Shown here: one piece after another, positions 1 to 8,682 of the stretch | Layout: the number at the start of each line of letters is the position of its first letter | How positions within the stretch are numbered: position 1 is the stretch's first letter | Assembly (NCBI RefSeq): GCF_008086615.1 | Contig: NZ_RXYB01000014.1 | Span: 40,617-104,616 of the forward strand | From: Acetobacterium tundrae | Lineage (GTDB): Bacteria > Bacillota > Clostridia > Eubacteriales > Eubacteriaceae | Length of the DNA stretch: 64,000 nucleotides | Direction: 5' to 3' | Notes under the pieces: model-generated | What the model saw: only the letters and a program-made list of their open reading frames with translations | Databases searched by the model: none | Told to the model about the DNA's origin: nothing | Program-made: the position numbers and the translations under genes

Positions 1-1
1 G

Positions 2-217
2 AAAAATGTCGAGGAAAATGTAACCTTCTACATGCGTGTTCGTCAGGTATTTAAAGATCGGGTTGTCAATGCCTATATCGGTGATCAGCTCGTTGCCACA
101 AAAAAGGAGAAAAAATTACTTCCTGCTGAAATGGTCAATTTCAAAATTGCCAAAGATGTATTAGCCCAATATCCTGCCGGAGAAATCCGCTTTGTCGTAG
201 AGGAGGCCAAAAAATGA
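2..217 (+). CDS. FAD-dependent oxidoreductase, C-terminal end (partial)
   Basis: The reading frame is open from the left edge and stops with a TGA that overlaps the next start codon (ATGA), so this is the end of a longer gene. The 71 visible residues include a stretch reading ENVTFYMRVRQVFKD and the tail GEIRFVVEEAKK. This resembles the small C-terminal beta domain of the NAD(P)/FAD-dependent dehydrogenases that precede DUF1667 genes in clostridia. The flavin-binding part lies outside the window. The assignment rests mainly on the tight coupling to the DUF1667 gene; any internal ATG here is not a real start. Confidence 0.6.
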   Translation, partial: KNVEENVTFYMRVRQVFKDRVVNAYIGDQLVATKKEKKLLPAEMVNFKIAKDVLAQYPAGEIRFVVEEAKK

Positions 218-579
218 TCAAAGAATTAACCTGTATCAATTGCCCCATGGGCTGTCAGTTAACCGTTGTGGATAAAAATGATGACGGCAATTATGAAGTT
301 ACCGGCAATACCTGTAAACGTGGTCCCAAATATGCAATCAATGAGCTAACCAACCCAACTCGGGTTATTCCTACCACCGTTGTTGTTAGAAATGCCATGC
401 TTCCGCGTCTGCCCGTAAAGACTGCCGAACCTATTCCTAAAGGAAAGATTTTTGATGCCATGAAAGTCATTAATCAAGTCGTTGTCGATGCCCCCATTAA
501 ATCGGGCGATATTATAATTGAAAATCTTTTGGGTCTTGGCATTAATGTCGTTTCCACAAAAACCATGGCCAAATGTTAA
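214..579 (+). CDS. DUF1667 domain protein (Cys-rich oxidoreductase partner)
   Basis: The protein has 121 residues and is translationally coupled to the preceding oxidoreductase gene by an ATGA overlap. The N-terminus carries the metal- or cluster-type pattern CINCPMGC (Cys7, Cys10, Cys14), with a fourth cysteine in GNTCKRGPKY (Cys34). This is the hallmark of DUF1667. In Clostridia such proteins normally sit last in a three-gene unit with a GlpA-like dehydrogenase and an FAD oxidoreductase, and are assumed to hold a redox centre. The substrate is unknown. A strong hairpin terminator follows directly, so this is the operon end. Confidence 0.85.
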   Translation: MIKELTCINCPMGCQLTVVDKNDDGNYEVTGNTCKRGPKYAINELTNPTRVIPTTVVVRNAMLPRLPVKTAEPIPKGKIFDAMKVINQVVVDAPIKSGDIIIENLLGLGINVVSTKTMAKC

Positions 580-598
580 CCTATTAATCTAAAGTGTC

Positions 599-641
599 AA
601 GGGCCGTCGCTCAGAGATTTTCTGAGCGACGGCCCTTATTT
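599..641 (+). terminator. Rho-independent terminator after DUF1667 gene
   Basis: A perfect 17-bp stem (599-615 with 621-637) closes a 5-nt loop and is followed by TTATTTT. It ends the operon that enters from the left edge. Confidence 0.93.
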
Positions 642-758
642 TCATTCAAAATCGTGACATTGAAACAACTAATTTGTTACAAAAAGAACGTTGTATTATC
701 TGCATAATGTGTGATATTGTATTAACTATATGAAAATAACAATTGAAGGTGAATCCCT

Positions 759-1532
759 TTGAAAACAAACAAACTAATCCCCAAAATTAAGACCTCTCCC
801 CGAATAGTTGTGATCATCATCATCCTGATACTAATTATTGGCGTGGTTGTTATTATGAACTTCCAGAATATCGCCAAACAAAACTCAGAAATCAAAGCCG
901 GAGTTGATGAATTGACCTCTTTGGAATCAAGGGATCTTTTTACAATGGAAGAAAAAATTGATTTCATGAAACATGAAGCAGTAGATGCCGGTAATTATCC
1001 TGATCTGTTTGATTCTTCTGTTGTTTATGGCGACTCTATCGCTGAAGGTTTAGGACTTTATGGTTATTTGAGCGCTTCTTCGCTGGTAGCGATTCTTGGA
1101 AAATCGATTGACAACAGTCAAGAAGATGTTCCCAAGATAGTCGATTTATCTCCTCGAACGCTCTTTATTGAATTGGGTCTAAATGACATCAGCCATCCTG
1201 ACAGCACGCTTGACTCTTATATTGCTTCCTATGAACAGTTAATTGATGTCATCCAAGAGCAGTTGCCAAACACCCAAATCTATATTTGCAGTATCTTCCC
1301 GGTTACGGATAAAGTCCTACAAGAACAACCGGTATTCAGTCAGATTGAAACTTATAATACCGCACTTATCGAAATGGCTAACCGCAAAAATATCCATTAT
1401 ATTGATACCTATACCCTGTTAAAGACAAATCCGCAGTACCATGAGGAAGATGGCATCCATGTGGTAAAGGCATTCTATCCCTTATGGTTGGATAACCTGG
1501 TAAAGAATAGTGACCTTTCAAAATTATTATAG
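759..1532 (+). CDS. Membrane-anchored SGNH/GDSL hydrolase-like protein
   Basis: The 257-residue protein has an N-terminal membrane anchor (about residues 17-34) and an extracytoplasmic SGNH-type domain. Visible catalytic blocks are GDSIAEGLG (Ser at 93), GLND (140-143) and DGIH (231-234), which fit blocks I, III and V of the family. The TTG start is supported by GAAGGTGA six bases upstream. It opens a plus-strand cassette with a lipoprotein, an MBOAT O-acyltransferase and a DHHW protein. The likely role is as an esterase or acyl-transfer partner acting on an acylated surface polymer. The substrate is not evident from sequence. Confidence 0.8.
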   Translation: MKTNKLIPKIKTSPRIVVIIIILILIIGVVVIMNFQNIAKQNSEIKAGVDELTSLESRDLFTMEEKIDFMKHEAVDAGNYPDLFDSSVVYGDSIAEGLGLYGYLSASSLVAILGKSIDNSQEDVPKIVDLSPRTLFIELGLNDISHPDSTLDSYIASYEQLIDVIQEQLPNTQIYICSIFPVTDKVLQEQPVFSQIETYNTALIEMANRKNIHYIDTYTLLKTNPQYHEEDGIHVVKAFYPLWLDNLVKNSDLSKLL

Positions 1533-1547
1533 AATTGGACAGAACTG

Positions 1548-2009
1548 ATGAAAAAATTCTCCATCATTATACTTATTATCATATTGACTTTCCCTCTTCT
1601 TGGCTGCCAACACAACAGCAACCGTTCTTTGACTGATATAGAACCAGATCTTTTAGCTTCTGTTAGTGATTTGGGTATGGTAAAAGGTGAAGGAAAAGAT
1701 TTAAAACGTTTTTATGGATTAAACGCCAACGATTTTGACGAATATCTCATCTATATCCCGTCAAACTATATGGATGTATCAGAAATGCTGATTGTTAAAT
1801 CAAACGATTCGGCTCAAATTGATCTTGCTGAAGATGCGATTGAAACACGGGTGACAAAACAGCAGGAGAGTTTTAGCGGTTATGGCCCTGAACAAAGCGC
1901 GCTTCTTGATAATTACGAGCTAAAAATAATTGGTAATACCTTATTTTATTGCGTTTCGCCAAACGCAGCTGATCTGAAAGATGCCTTTGTCGCAAGCATG
2001 AAAAAATAA
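1548..2009 (+). CDS. DUF4358-type lipoprotein
   Basis: The 153-residue product has a lipoprotein signal peptide with the lipobox LLGC (Cys20 would be lipidated). The mature part, with YIPSNYMDVSEMLIVK, resembles DUF4358 proteins, which are commonly encoded next to MBOAT acyltransferase genes in Firmicutes. It lies 15 bases after the SGNH gene and 15 before the MBOAT gene, so it is clearly in the same operon. A role as an outer-face accessory subunit of the acylation machinery is inferred from context only. Confidence 0.75.
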   Translation: MKKFSIIILIIILTFPLLGCQHNSNRSLTDIEPDLLASVSDLGMVKGEGKDLKRFYGLNANDFDEYLIYIPSNYMDVSEMLIVKSNDSAQIDLAEDAIETRVTKQQESFSGYGPEQSALLDNYELKIIGNTLFYCVSPNAADLKDAFVASMKK

Positions 2010-2024
2010 TAGCAAGGAGTTACT

Positions 2025-3425
2025 ATGGTCTTTAGCAGTATTTTATTTTTGTTTACATTTCTCCCCGTTTCCCTGGGTCTTTACTACATCGTACCCAAAC
2101 AAATAAAAAATGCCGTATTGCTGTTGGCAAGTTTAATTTTCTATGCATGGGGTGAACCAGTTTATGTCTATCTAATGATCTTTACCATTATTTTCGACTA
2201 TTCTATTGGAATGATCATGGATAATAAGTCTGCAATTATCCGAAAACGGTTATTTATCCTGACCTTAATCGTAAACCTTGGGGTGCTGTTCTTTTTTAAA
2301 TACTGGGGATTTCTGCTTGACACCATTAATCAGATTTTTAATCTGGGAATTCCTTATACTCAGCTTCCTTTACCTATTGGAATCTCGTTTTATACCTTCC
2401 ATATTCTATCCTATTTCATTGATATCTATTTTAGAAAAGCACCTGTTCAAAAGAATATTATTTCCTTCGGATTATATATTACCATGTTTCCGCAACTCAT
2501 GGCCGGCCCAATTATTCGCTATACTGATATTAATGAACAACTTTCCAATCGACCGGTGAATCAGGAAAAATTTGGAATTGGGGTTGAACGTTTTATTCAG
2601 GGTCTTGGCAAAAAAGTGCTTCTTGCAAATAATATCGGCTATATCTGGACCATGATTCAAGCCATTGATGTCGGTCAAATGTCGATCTTAACCGCGTGGA
2701 TTGGTATTATAGCCTTTACTTTTCAGATTTATTTCGATTTTAGCGGGTATTCTGATATGGCCATTGGTCTTGCCAAAATGTTTGGTTTTGACTACTTAGA
2801 GAATTTTAACTATCCTTATATTTCAAAAAGTGTTTCTGACTTTTGGAGACGCTGGCATATCTCTTTGGGGACATGGTTTAGAGAGTACCTCTATATTCCA
2901 TTAGGTGGCAATCGAGTTCCGATTCCACGGCTTTTTATAAATCTCTGTATCGTTTGGTTTCTCACTGGGCTCTGGCATGGTGCCAGCTGGAATTTTGTGA
3001 TTTGGGGTCTTTATTACGGCCTCCTCCTTTTTATCGAAAAAGTGTTTCTATCTGCTCTTCTGGAAAAACTACCCGTGTTTCTTCAGCGTTTGTATACCAT
3101 GCTTTTTGTCATTATCGGTTGGGTTTTTTTCGCCAGTCCAAACTTGGGCTATGCACTTCATTATCTCAGTGTCATGTTTTTCACTGCCGGTGCGCCACTG
3201 GTTGATTCAACCGGGGTTTATTATTTGTATACCAATTTCATTTTATTGATTATCTGTGGTGTTTGTTCAACCCCATTCATTCATAATCTATACACAAAAC
3301 TTATTCACACTGAAAAAAGTTGGATTATTCCAACTGCGCTGGGACTAAATGGCGTCATCGTGTTCCTATCCATTGCTTATTTAGTAACAGAAACATATAA
3401 TCCATTTTTATATTTTAGATTTTAG
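2025..3425 (+). CDS. MBOAT family membrane-bound O-acyltransferase (AlgI-like)
   Basis: The 466-residue polytopic membrane protein has the AlgI/DltB-type signature DFWRRWHISLGTWFREYLY (272-290) and the invariant histidine in GLWHGASWNF (His318). Family members move acyl groups, usually acetyl, across the membrane onto polysaccharide or teichoic acid acceptors. AGCAAGGAG upstream of the ATG is a good ribosome binding site. The neighbours are extracytoplasmic SGNH and DHHW proteins, the usual partners that hand the acyl group to the polymer. The acceptor is unknown; no dlt or alg genes are in the window. Confidence 0.93.
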   Translation: MVFSSILFLFTFLPVSLGLYYIVPKQIKNAVLLLASLIFYAWGEPVYVYLMIFTIIFDYSIGMIMDNKSAIIRKRLFILTLIVNLGVLFFFKYWGFLLDTINQIFNLGIPYTQLPLPIGISFYTFHILSYFIDIYFRKAPVQKNIISFGLYITMFPQLMAGPIIRYTDINEQLSNRPVNQEKFGIGVERFIQGLGKKVLLANNIGYIWTMIQAIDVGQMSILTAWIGIIAFTFQIYFDFSGYSDMAIGLAKMFGFDYLENFNYPYISKSVSDFWRRWHISLGTWFREYLYIPLGGNRVPIPRLFINLCIVWFLTGLWHGASWNFVIWGLYYGLLLFIEKVFLSALLEKLPVFLQRLYTMLFVIIGWVFFASPNLGYALHYLSVMFFTAGAPLVDSTGVYYLYTNFILLIICGVCSTPFIHNLYTKLIHTEKSWIIPTALGLNGVIVFLSIAYLVTETYNPFLYFRF

Positions 3426-3435
3426 GTGAATCCTT

Positions 3436-4623
3436 ATGCGAAAACAAAATACAAGTCAACCTCATGAACATCATAACCGCCCTCTTATTTACAAAAAATA
3501 CATCAATTATTTAAGTTCATTTTTTGTGGCTCTTTTAATTATTATTCCATTGATAACATTGCTATTGCCGGATGTGAAATTTTCCGCGACTGAAAACCGA
3601 ATTTTGACACAATTGCCACGTTTTTCCATCGACAGTGTGGTGGATGGACGTTATATGAAAAAGGTCGAAACCTATGCGGCTGATCAACTGGTCGGCCGAA
3701 ATTTCTGGATTCATGCTAAAACCGATGCCGACCGAATAGAAGGTAAAAATTTCTCAAACGGTGTTTATTTGGGAAAAGATCATACCTTGCTCGAAAACTT
3801 TAATCCGCTTGCTTCTGCAGATGTGGAAAAAACGAAAACGGCGTTAAACAATTTTGTGACAAAACATCCTGAACTTAAGCACTACTTTATGCTGGTACCC
3901 ACTGCTATCAATATTTATAGTGATAAGCTGCCTGCCAATGCGCCGGTTCTTAATCAGAATGATTATATTGATTCCTTTACATCGAGTTTAAATGAAAACA
4001 CGGTTATCCTTGACCCAAGGCCCATACTGGAAGAAAACAAGGATCAATTACTCTATTATAAAACCGATCATCATTGGACAACGCTGGGGGCCTGGCTTTC
4101 TTTTCAAGGTGTTTCCAAATCTATGGGTATTACCCCAGATTTGGACGCCTACACGGTCTATCCGGTAACGAATTCTTTTTCCGGCGCACTCGTTTCTGAA
4201 AGTGGTTATTCAATCAAGGATACGGATACTATTGATGTTTACATTCCCAAAAATGATAACGACTATTCGGTTGTCACTTATGTGGAAGAACAAAAAAAGT
4301 CACCTTCTCTCTATGCTTCCGATCAACTTACCGGGAAGGATAAATATGCGGTTTTTTTAGATGGAAATCATCCCATTGTTACGATTAAAAATCCCGTCAA
4401 TAATGGAAAGCACCTACTCGTGCTTAAAGATTCTTATGCTAACGCCTTTATTCCCTTTTTAACCCCTTTTTATAGTGAGATTACGATTGTTGATCCTCGC
4501 TATTACTATGACAGCATTGAAACCCTTATTGCTAACGCTAATATAACCGACGTTTTATATCTTTATAACGCCAATACTTTTTTCAGAGATACAAGTCTCG
4601 AACCGGTTCTCAATGATATCTAA
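3436..4623 (+). CDS. DHHW family protein (AlgX/AlgJ-like SGNH acyltransferase partner)
   Basis: The 395-residue protein has one N-terminal transmembrane segment (about residues 26-45) and an extracytoplasmic domain. It carries the family-defining DHHW at 211-214 (TDHHWTTLGAW) and a nucleophile-type motif LKDSYANAF (330-338) with the candidate Ser at 333. In AlgX/AlgJ and clostridial DHHW proteins this arrangement forms the Ser/Asp/His site that transfers acetyl groups to the exopolymer. It starts 10 bases after the MBOAT gene and is the last gene of the cassette, with a terminator right behind. Confidence 0.85.
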   Translation: MRKQNTSQPHEHHNRPLIYKKYINYLSSFFVALLIIIPLITLLLPDVKFSATENRILTQLPRFSIDSVVDGRYMKKVETYAADQLVGRNFWIHAKTDADRIEGKNFSNGVYLGKDHTLLENFNPLASADVEKTKTALNNFVTKHPELKHYFMLVPTAINIYSDKLPANAPVLNQNDYIDSFTSSLNENTVILDPRPILEENKDQLLYYKTDHHWTTLGAWLSFQGVSKSMGITPDLDAYTVYPVTNSFSGALVSESGYSIKDTDTIDVYIPKNDNDYSVVTYVEEQKKSPSLYASDQLTGKDKYAVFLDGNHPIVTIKNPVNNGKHLLVLKDSYANAFIPFLTPFYSEITIVDPRYYYDSIETLIANANITDVLYLYNANTFFRDTSLEPVLNDI

Positions 4624-4649
4624 AAAAGCCCTCGGAAACAGGCTTTTTT
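4622..4649 (+). terminator. Terminator of the acylation cassette
   Basis: A-rich stem with GCC/GGC pairs (4622-4630 with 4641-4649), a 10-nt loop and a run of six T on the plus strand, starting at the stop codon of the DHHW gene. Confidence 0.8.
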
Positions 4650-4725
4650 AATATCTATTTCTGATACCGGGAATTTTCTTTTAAGTAAATCTAGTGGGTT
4701 AGCGTTTAACCATCACTTTATATGG

Positions 4726-4731
4726 TATAAT
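4726..4731 (+). promoter_or_regulatory. -10 element upstream of the DUF1611 gene
   Basis: A consensus TATAAT lies about 120 bases before the chosen start of the DUF1611 gene. A GTTTAA sixteen bases upstream could be a weak -35. The rest of the 225-base gap after the cassette holds nothing else I recognise. Confidence 0.45.
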
Positions 4732-4848
4732 ATATTATGATGTATATCAGACTCTCTTTATTCCCAACCTTTTTTAATCGAAATCAAATTAAATAGTTTG
4801 TCTTTTAAAGCAATTGTTCCTGGTTACAACGAAAGGAAGTTTTCAAAT

Positions 4849-5925
4849 ATGAAAGAAAAAGCTTTAGTATACTGTGAAGGTCATTTTGGTGATACAGATG
4901 GAAAAACAGCAAACGGTTTAATTCGACGTTCTCAAAAATATCAAGTCGCCTGTGTGGTCGACAGCACACATTACGGCATGGATGCCGGTAAGGTTCTGGA
5001 TGGTACTGAAAATGGCATCCCCATCTATCGTGATTTAATAGATGCCGTAGATAAATTATCGGAACTGCCCAAATACTTTATCTACGGCATCGCACCCAAA
5101 GATACCTATTTGTCAAGTGATGAGAGAAGAATTTTTCTCAAAGCGATATCTATGGGTATGAATATCGTTAACGGCCTTCATGAATTTATTTCTGAAGACA
5201 CCGAATTCAAGCAACAAGCCAAGCGGTATAATGTAAAACTCTATGATATCCGAAAGCCTTTGGCTAATCGTTATCTTCATCTTTTTACCGGAGATATCCT
5301 AAAAGTCAAAACCCCCAAACTGGCAATTTTCGGAACAGATTGTGCCGTCGGTAAACGAACCACTGCGATGCTGTTAATTCAAGCTTTAAAAGAACAAGGG
5401 CTGCGCGCTTCATTTATCGGAACAGGACAAACGGCTTTGATTCAAGGTGAAAAATATGGAATCGCAATGGATGCCATTCCTTCAGAGTTTATGACCGGTG
5501 AATTAGAAAATGCTGTTATGGATGCCGATATCCATGAAAAACCAGATATTATTATTTTGGAAGGGCAGGGTTCACTCAGTCATCAGGCATTTGTCAGCTC
5601 ATGCGCCATTATCCGAGGGGGAAGGCCAGATGCATTCATTCTTCAACATCCACCCATGAGAAAACGACGAATTGATTTCAATTATCTTAAAATGCCTACA
5701 ATCAACAGTGAAATCAAGCTTATCGAGGGTTTCTCCCAATCAAAAGTCATTGCACTCACCCTTAATCATGAAGGTATGGGCACTGATGCTATTAAGGAAA
5801 CCATTAAAACTTATGAGCATGAATACCATCTACCCACAACAGATGTCTTAACCCATGGTTGCAATAAACTTGTTAAAACAATCTTAAAAACATTTCCTGA
5901 ATTAAAGGAAAAAATTACTATTTAA
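4849..5925 (+). CDS. DUF1611 family P-loop protein
   Basis: I chose the ATG at 4849, because AAAGGAAG lies nine bases upstream; the longer TTG reading would add 17 residues without a ribosome binding site. The 358-residue product has a Rossmann-like N-terminal part (YCEGHFGDTDGKTANGLIRR) and a C-terminal P-loop NTPase-like part with GTDCAVGKRTT (162-172) and the acidic strand IIILEGQGS. This is the DUF1611 architecture. Some members (DgcN) have been linked to D-glutamate N-acetylation, but no DgcA-like partner is adjacent, so the substrate is unknown. It appears monocistronic between two terminators. Confidence 0.8.
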   Translation: MKEKALVYCEGHFGDTDGKTANGLIRRSQKYQVACVVDSTHYGMDAGKVLDGTENGIPIYRDLIDAVDKLSELPKYFIYGIAPKDTYLSSDERRIFLKAISMGMNIVNGLHEFISEDTEFKQQAKRYNVKLYDIRKPLANRYLHLFTGDILKVKTPKLAIFGTDCAVGKRTTAMLLIQALKEQGLRASFIGTGQTALIQGEKYGIAMDAIPSEFMTGELENAVMDADIHEKPDIIILEGQGSLSHQAFVSSCAIIRGGRPDAFILQHPPMRKRRIDFNYLKMPTINSEIKLIEGFSQSKVIALTLNHEGMGTDAIKETIKTYEHEYHLPTTDVLTHGCNKLVKTILKTFPELKEKITI

Positions 5926-5932
5926 CCAAAAA

Positions 5933-5968
5933 GAAGCCAATGCGAAAAACGCATTGGCTTCTTGACTT
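5933..5968 (+). terminator. Terminator between convergent genes
   Basis: A perfect 12-bp stem (5933-5944 with 5950-5961) closes an AAAAA loop. TTGACTTT follows on the plus strand. It ends the DUF1611 transcript and may also serve the convergent rubredoxin-type gene. Confidence 0.85.
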
Positions 5969-6007
5969 TAATACGATATAATAAAAATAATACCCAACAT
6001 CTGATAA

Positions 6008-6613
6008 TTATCGAGTTGCATGGTAATAGGCATAGGTCATGGGTTCTTCTTTACTAAACCCATCGCCATCAACGATCTTACCGATAAACATATAATGCGT
6101 TCCTAAATCGATGGTCTGTTCAACTTCACACTCGACAAAACACAGTGTTTCCAACAACCCTGGACAGCCTGTTTTTTCACCGGTAATATAGCTTAATGTT
6201 TTAAATTTATCAACATCTCTGCCGCTCTGATATCCAAAATGACTGATCAGATTATGATTATCTTTTCCCAGAATTGAAACGCCAAATACTCCGGATTCTC
6301 TTACATATTCGGAAGTAAGGGTTTCTTTTCCTAAACAAACACTTGCTTTTAATGGCGAACTTGTAATCTGAATAAAGGTGTTGGATACCATTCCATTTAG
6401 CTTCTCGTCTAAGATTGAAGAAATAATATATAACCCATAACTGACGTTGAATAACAATCCTTGAATTGCTTCTCTTTCCTTATCCGGTAAATCATCTGGT
6501 AGCTCTTCCACCAAAACAAATTTATCCGGACCGGCTCCACAAATCGGACATTTTTCCGGAGGAGTATCGCCTTCATGTATATAGCCGCATACAGTACAAC
6601 GCCATTTTTTCAT
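6008..6613 (-). CDS. High-molecular-weight rubredoxin (rubredoxin-flavin reductase fusion)
   Basis: The ATG at 6613 is chosen because AAGTGGTGA precedes it and the protein then begins MKKWRCTVCGY; a GTG 33 bases upstream lacks support. The 201-residue product has a short rubredoxin-like module with CTVCG and CPICG (Cys6, 9, 22, 25), then a flavin reductase-like FMN domain (about 50-201). In acetogens this fusion, known as Hrb in Moorella, passes electrons from NADH to flavodiiron oxygen or NO reductases. It is divergent from adenine deaminase and appears to be a single gene. Confidence 0.88.
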   Translation of the reverse strand: MKKWRCTVCGYIHEGDTPPEKCPICGAGPDKFVLVEELPDDLPDKEREAIQGLLFNVSYGLYIISSILDEKLNGMVSNTFIQITSSPLKASVCLGKETLTSEYVRESGVFGVSILGKDNHNLISHFGYQSGRDVDKFKTLSYITGEKTGCPGLLETLCFVECEVEQTIDLGTHYMFIGKIVDGDGFSKEEPMTYAYYHATR

Positions 6614-6661
6614 TTTGTTCACCACTTTCTTAGAATTACTTTTCACTTTTACATTTTAGTC

Positions 6662-6690
6662 ACAATAATTTATAAGCAATTTGAAGTCAA
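6662..6690 (-). promoter_or_regulatory. Promoter of the rubredoxin-type gene
   Basis: TTGACT (6685-6690) and TATTGT (6662-6667) on the minus strand are separated by 17 bases and point into the rubredoxin-type gene. Confidence 0.55.
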
Positions 6691-6841
6691 CGGGATAAAA
6701 TTACTCTTTTATAATTATATACCTTTTTCTAAGATATTAACATGAAAAATGCATTTTTTTGTAAATATAGGGAATAATATTAATTAGTATTTTGCTTCAA
6801 AAAATAAAAAGAGTAAGAAATAAGTGTTAGTAGGTAAGAAA

Positions 6842-8566
6842 ATGAATAAAACTAATCAAATTCAACAAAAGAATATTGCCATATCCAATGGTTTTGAGAA
6901 AGCTGATCTTGTTTTGAAAAGAGCTAAAATCATCAATCTTTTTTCTGAAGAAATCCAAGGGGGTGATCTGGCTATTTCAAATGGGTTTATTGTCGGTATT
7001 GGTCAGTATGATGGTCTGAGAGAAATTGATTGTTCCGGAAAGTTTATCTCCCCTGGTTTTATTGATGCTCATATGCATATTGAATCAACCATGGTGACTC
7101 CTTTAGAACTTGCAAAAGCCATTTTACCGTCCGGAACAACAACCATTATTGCGGATCCTCATGAAATTGTAAATATGGCCGGTAAAATAGGACTGGACTA
7201 TCTACTAAATACGACCGAAAATATTCCTCTAAATGTATATATCATGCTTCCGTCTTCAGTCCCTGCCACTGAATTTGAAACCAACGGCAGCGGTGCCTTT
7301 TTGGTGAACGACATGAATTCTTATCTTAATCATCCCCGTATTCTTGGTCTAGGTGAAGTAATGTGTTTTCCCAATGTCCTTGCAGGAGATCCCGTTATTC
7401 TTGAAAAACTCACGATTTGTCGTGATAAAATCTGTGATGGTCATGCCCCTGGACTCTCGGGCAAGGCGCTTCAGGCTTACGCATGTGCCGGGATTGAAAG
7501 TGATCATGAATCCACCTCCTTTGAGGAAGCTTATGAAAAATTAGCAGCCGGAATACTAATTCTTATCAGGGAGGGTTCCGCTGCCAAAAATCTCTACGCG
7601 ATTGTCACCGGTTTATTGGACTCCGGTCTTCCCATGGACCGCTTTCTCTTTTGCACGGATGACAAACATCTGGAGGATATTCATCGTGACGGACATATTC
7701 GATGGAACATTAAAATGGCTATTGAACTGGGCATGGATCCGATTAAAGCCATAAAAATAGCAACCCTCAACGCCGCCCAGGCCTATGGACTAAAAAGACT
7801 TGGTGCCATCGCACCGGGATACCGTGCCGATTTGGTCATTCTATCTGATCTCCAATCAATGACAGTTGAAAGTGTCTATAAGGATGGAAAACCCCTTGCG
7901 CAATATCATTTTGAGAATACAACCGGGGACACCATCGACCCTCGTTTGCTTAATTCGGTCCATATTCATGAATTGTCACCAGCAAAACTCAAACTTCCAG
8001 TTTATGAAAAAAATCACGTGATCGAACTGATTCCCAATCAAATTGAAACCAACCATCTTTTCGAGGCCCTCCCCAGCGATGGAAGCTACTTCGTACCCAA
8101 TGAAACCTACGCCAAACTTTGTGTGATTGAGCGGCATCGAAACACCGGAAATGTGGGGGTTGCTGCAATTAAAGGTTTCGGAATAAAAAAAGGTGCTATT
8201 GCCACCACGGTCGCTCATGATTCACACAATATCATAGTCGTTGGCGATAACGATGCCGATATTCTATTAGCCGTGGACTGTTTAGCTAAAATTAAAGGTG
8301 GTTATGTTGTCGTCTCTGAAGATAGGGTTCTCGGTTCTGTTCCCTTGCCCATTGCTGGACTCATGAGTCTTGATTCCGGCGAAGCGGTACAGAAAAAGGT
8401 AGCTTCACTGATAGCATATGCTCACGATCTTGGCATTCCAACCGGAGTTGATCCCTTTATTACTTTATCATTTATGGCATTGCCGGTTATCCCGTCCCTT
8501 CGTCTGACCGATCTGGGTTTGTTTGATGTCAATGCTTTTGCATTAATCAAATATGAAACAGACTGA
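6842..8566 (+). CDS. ade: Adenine deaminase
   Basis: The enzyme hydrolyses adenine to hypoxanthine and ammonia in purine salvage. The amidohydrolase metal site is visible as FIDAHMHIEST near residues 73-83, followed by ADPHE and the conserved HAPGLSG. The C-terminal domain has VAHDSHNIIVVG, typical of bacterial AdeC. I start at ATG 6842 because homologues begin shortly before this point; an in-frame GTG at 6824 would add six residues, and neither start has a strong ribosome binding site. The length, 574 residues, is normal. No purine riboswitch is visible upstream. The gene stands alone. Confidence 0.95.
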   Translation: MNKTNQIQQKNIAISNGFEKADLVLKRAKIINLFSEEIQGGDLAISNGFIVGIGQYDGLREIDCSGKFISPGFIDAHMHIESTMVTPLELAKAILPSGTTTIIADPHEIVNMAGKIGLDYLLNTTENIPLNVYIMLPSSVPATEFETNGSGAFLVNDMNSYLNHPRILGLGEVMCFPNVLAGDPVILEKLTICRDKICDGHAPGLSGKALQAYACAGIESDHESTSFEEAYEKLAAGILILIREGSAAKNLYAIVTGLLDSGLPMDRFLFCTDDKHLEDIHRDGHIRWNIKMAIELGMDPIKAIKIATLNAAQAYGLKRLGAIAPGYRADLVILSDLQSMTVESVYKDGKPLAQYHFENTTGDTIDPRLLNSVHIHELSPAKLKLPVYEKNHVIELIPNQIETNHLFEALPSDGSYFVPNETYAKLCVIERHRNTGNVGVAAIKGFGIKKGAIATTVAHDSHNIIVVGDNDADILLAVDCLAKIKGGYVVVSEDRVLGSVPLPIAGLMSLDSGEAVQKKVASLIAYAHDLGIPTGVDPFITLSFMALPVIPSLRLTDLGLFDVNAFALIKYETD

Positions 8567-8592
8567 TTGTAATTTTTACGTTAAAAAATCTC

Positions 8593-8658
8593 AAGGCCAA
8601 TTATTTATCATTGGATCCTGCGAAAATTCATACCCAATCCAAAGAAATAATTAGCCTT
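8593..8658 (-). other. Hairpin element 3' of metH (copy 1 of 2)
   Basis: A 14-bp imperfect inverted repeat (8593-8606 with 8645-8658) encloses about 38 bases. On the minus strand it is followed, five bases later, by TTTTTT, so it could end the metH transcript. Its outer arm AAGGCCAATTATTTATC closely matches the arm of a second hairpin at 23288-23359. Confidence 0.5.
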
Positions 8659-8682
8659 AACTATTGATCTTGTTAGGTTGTC

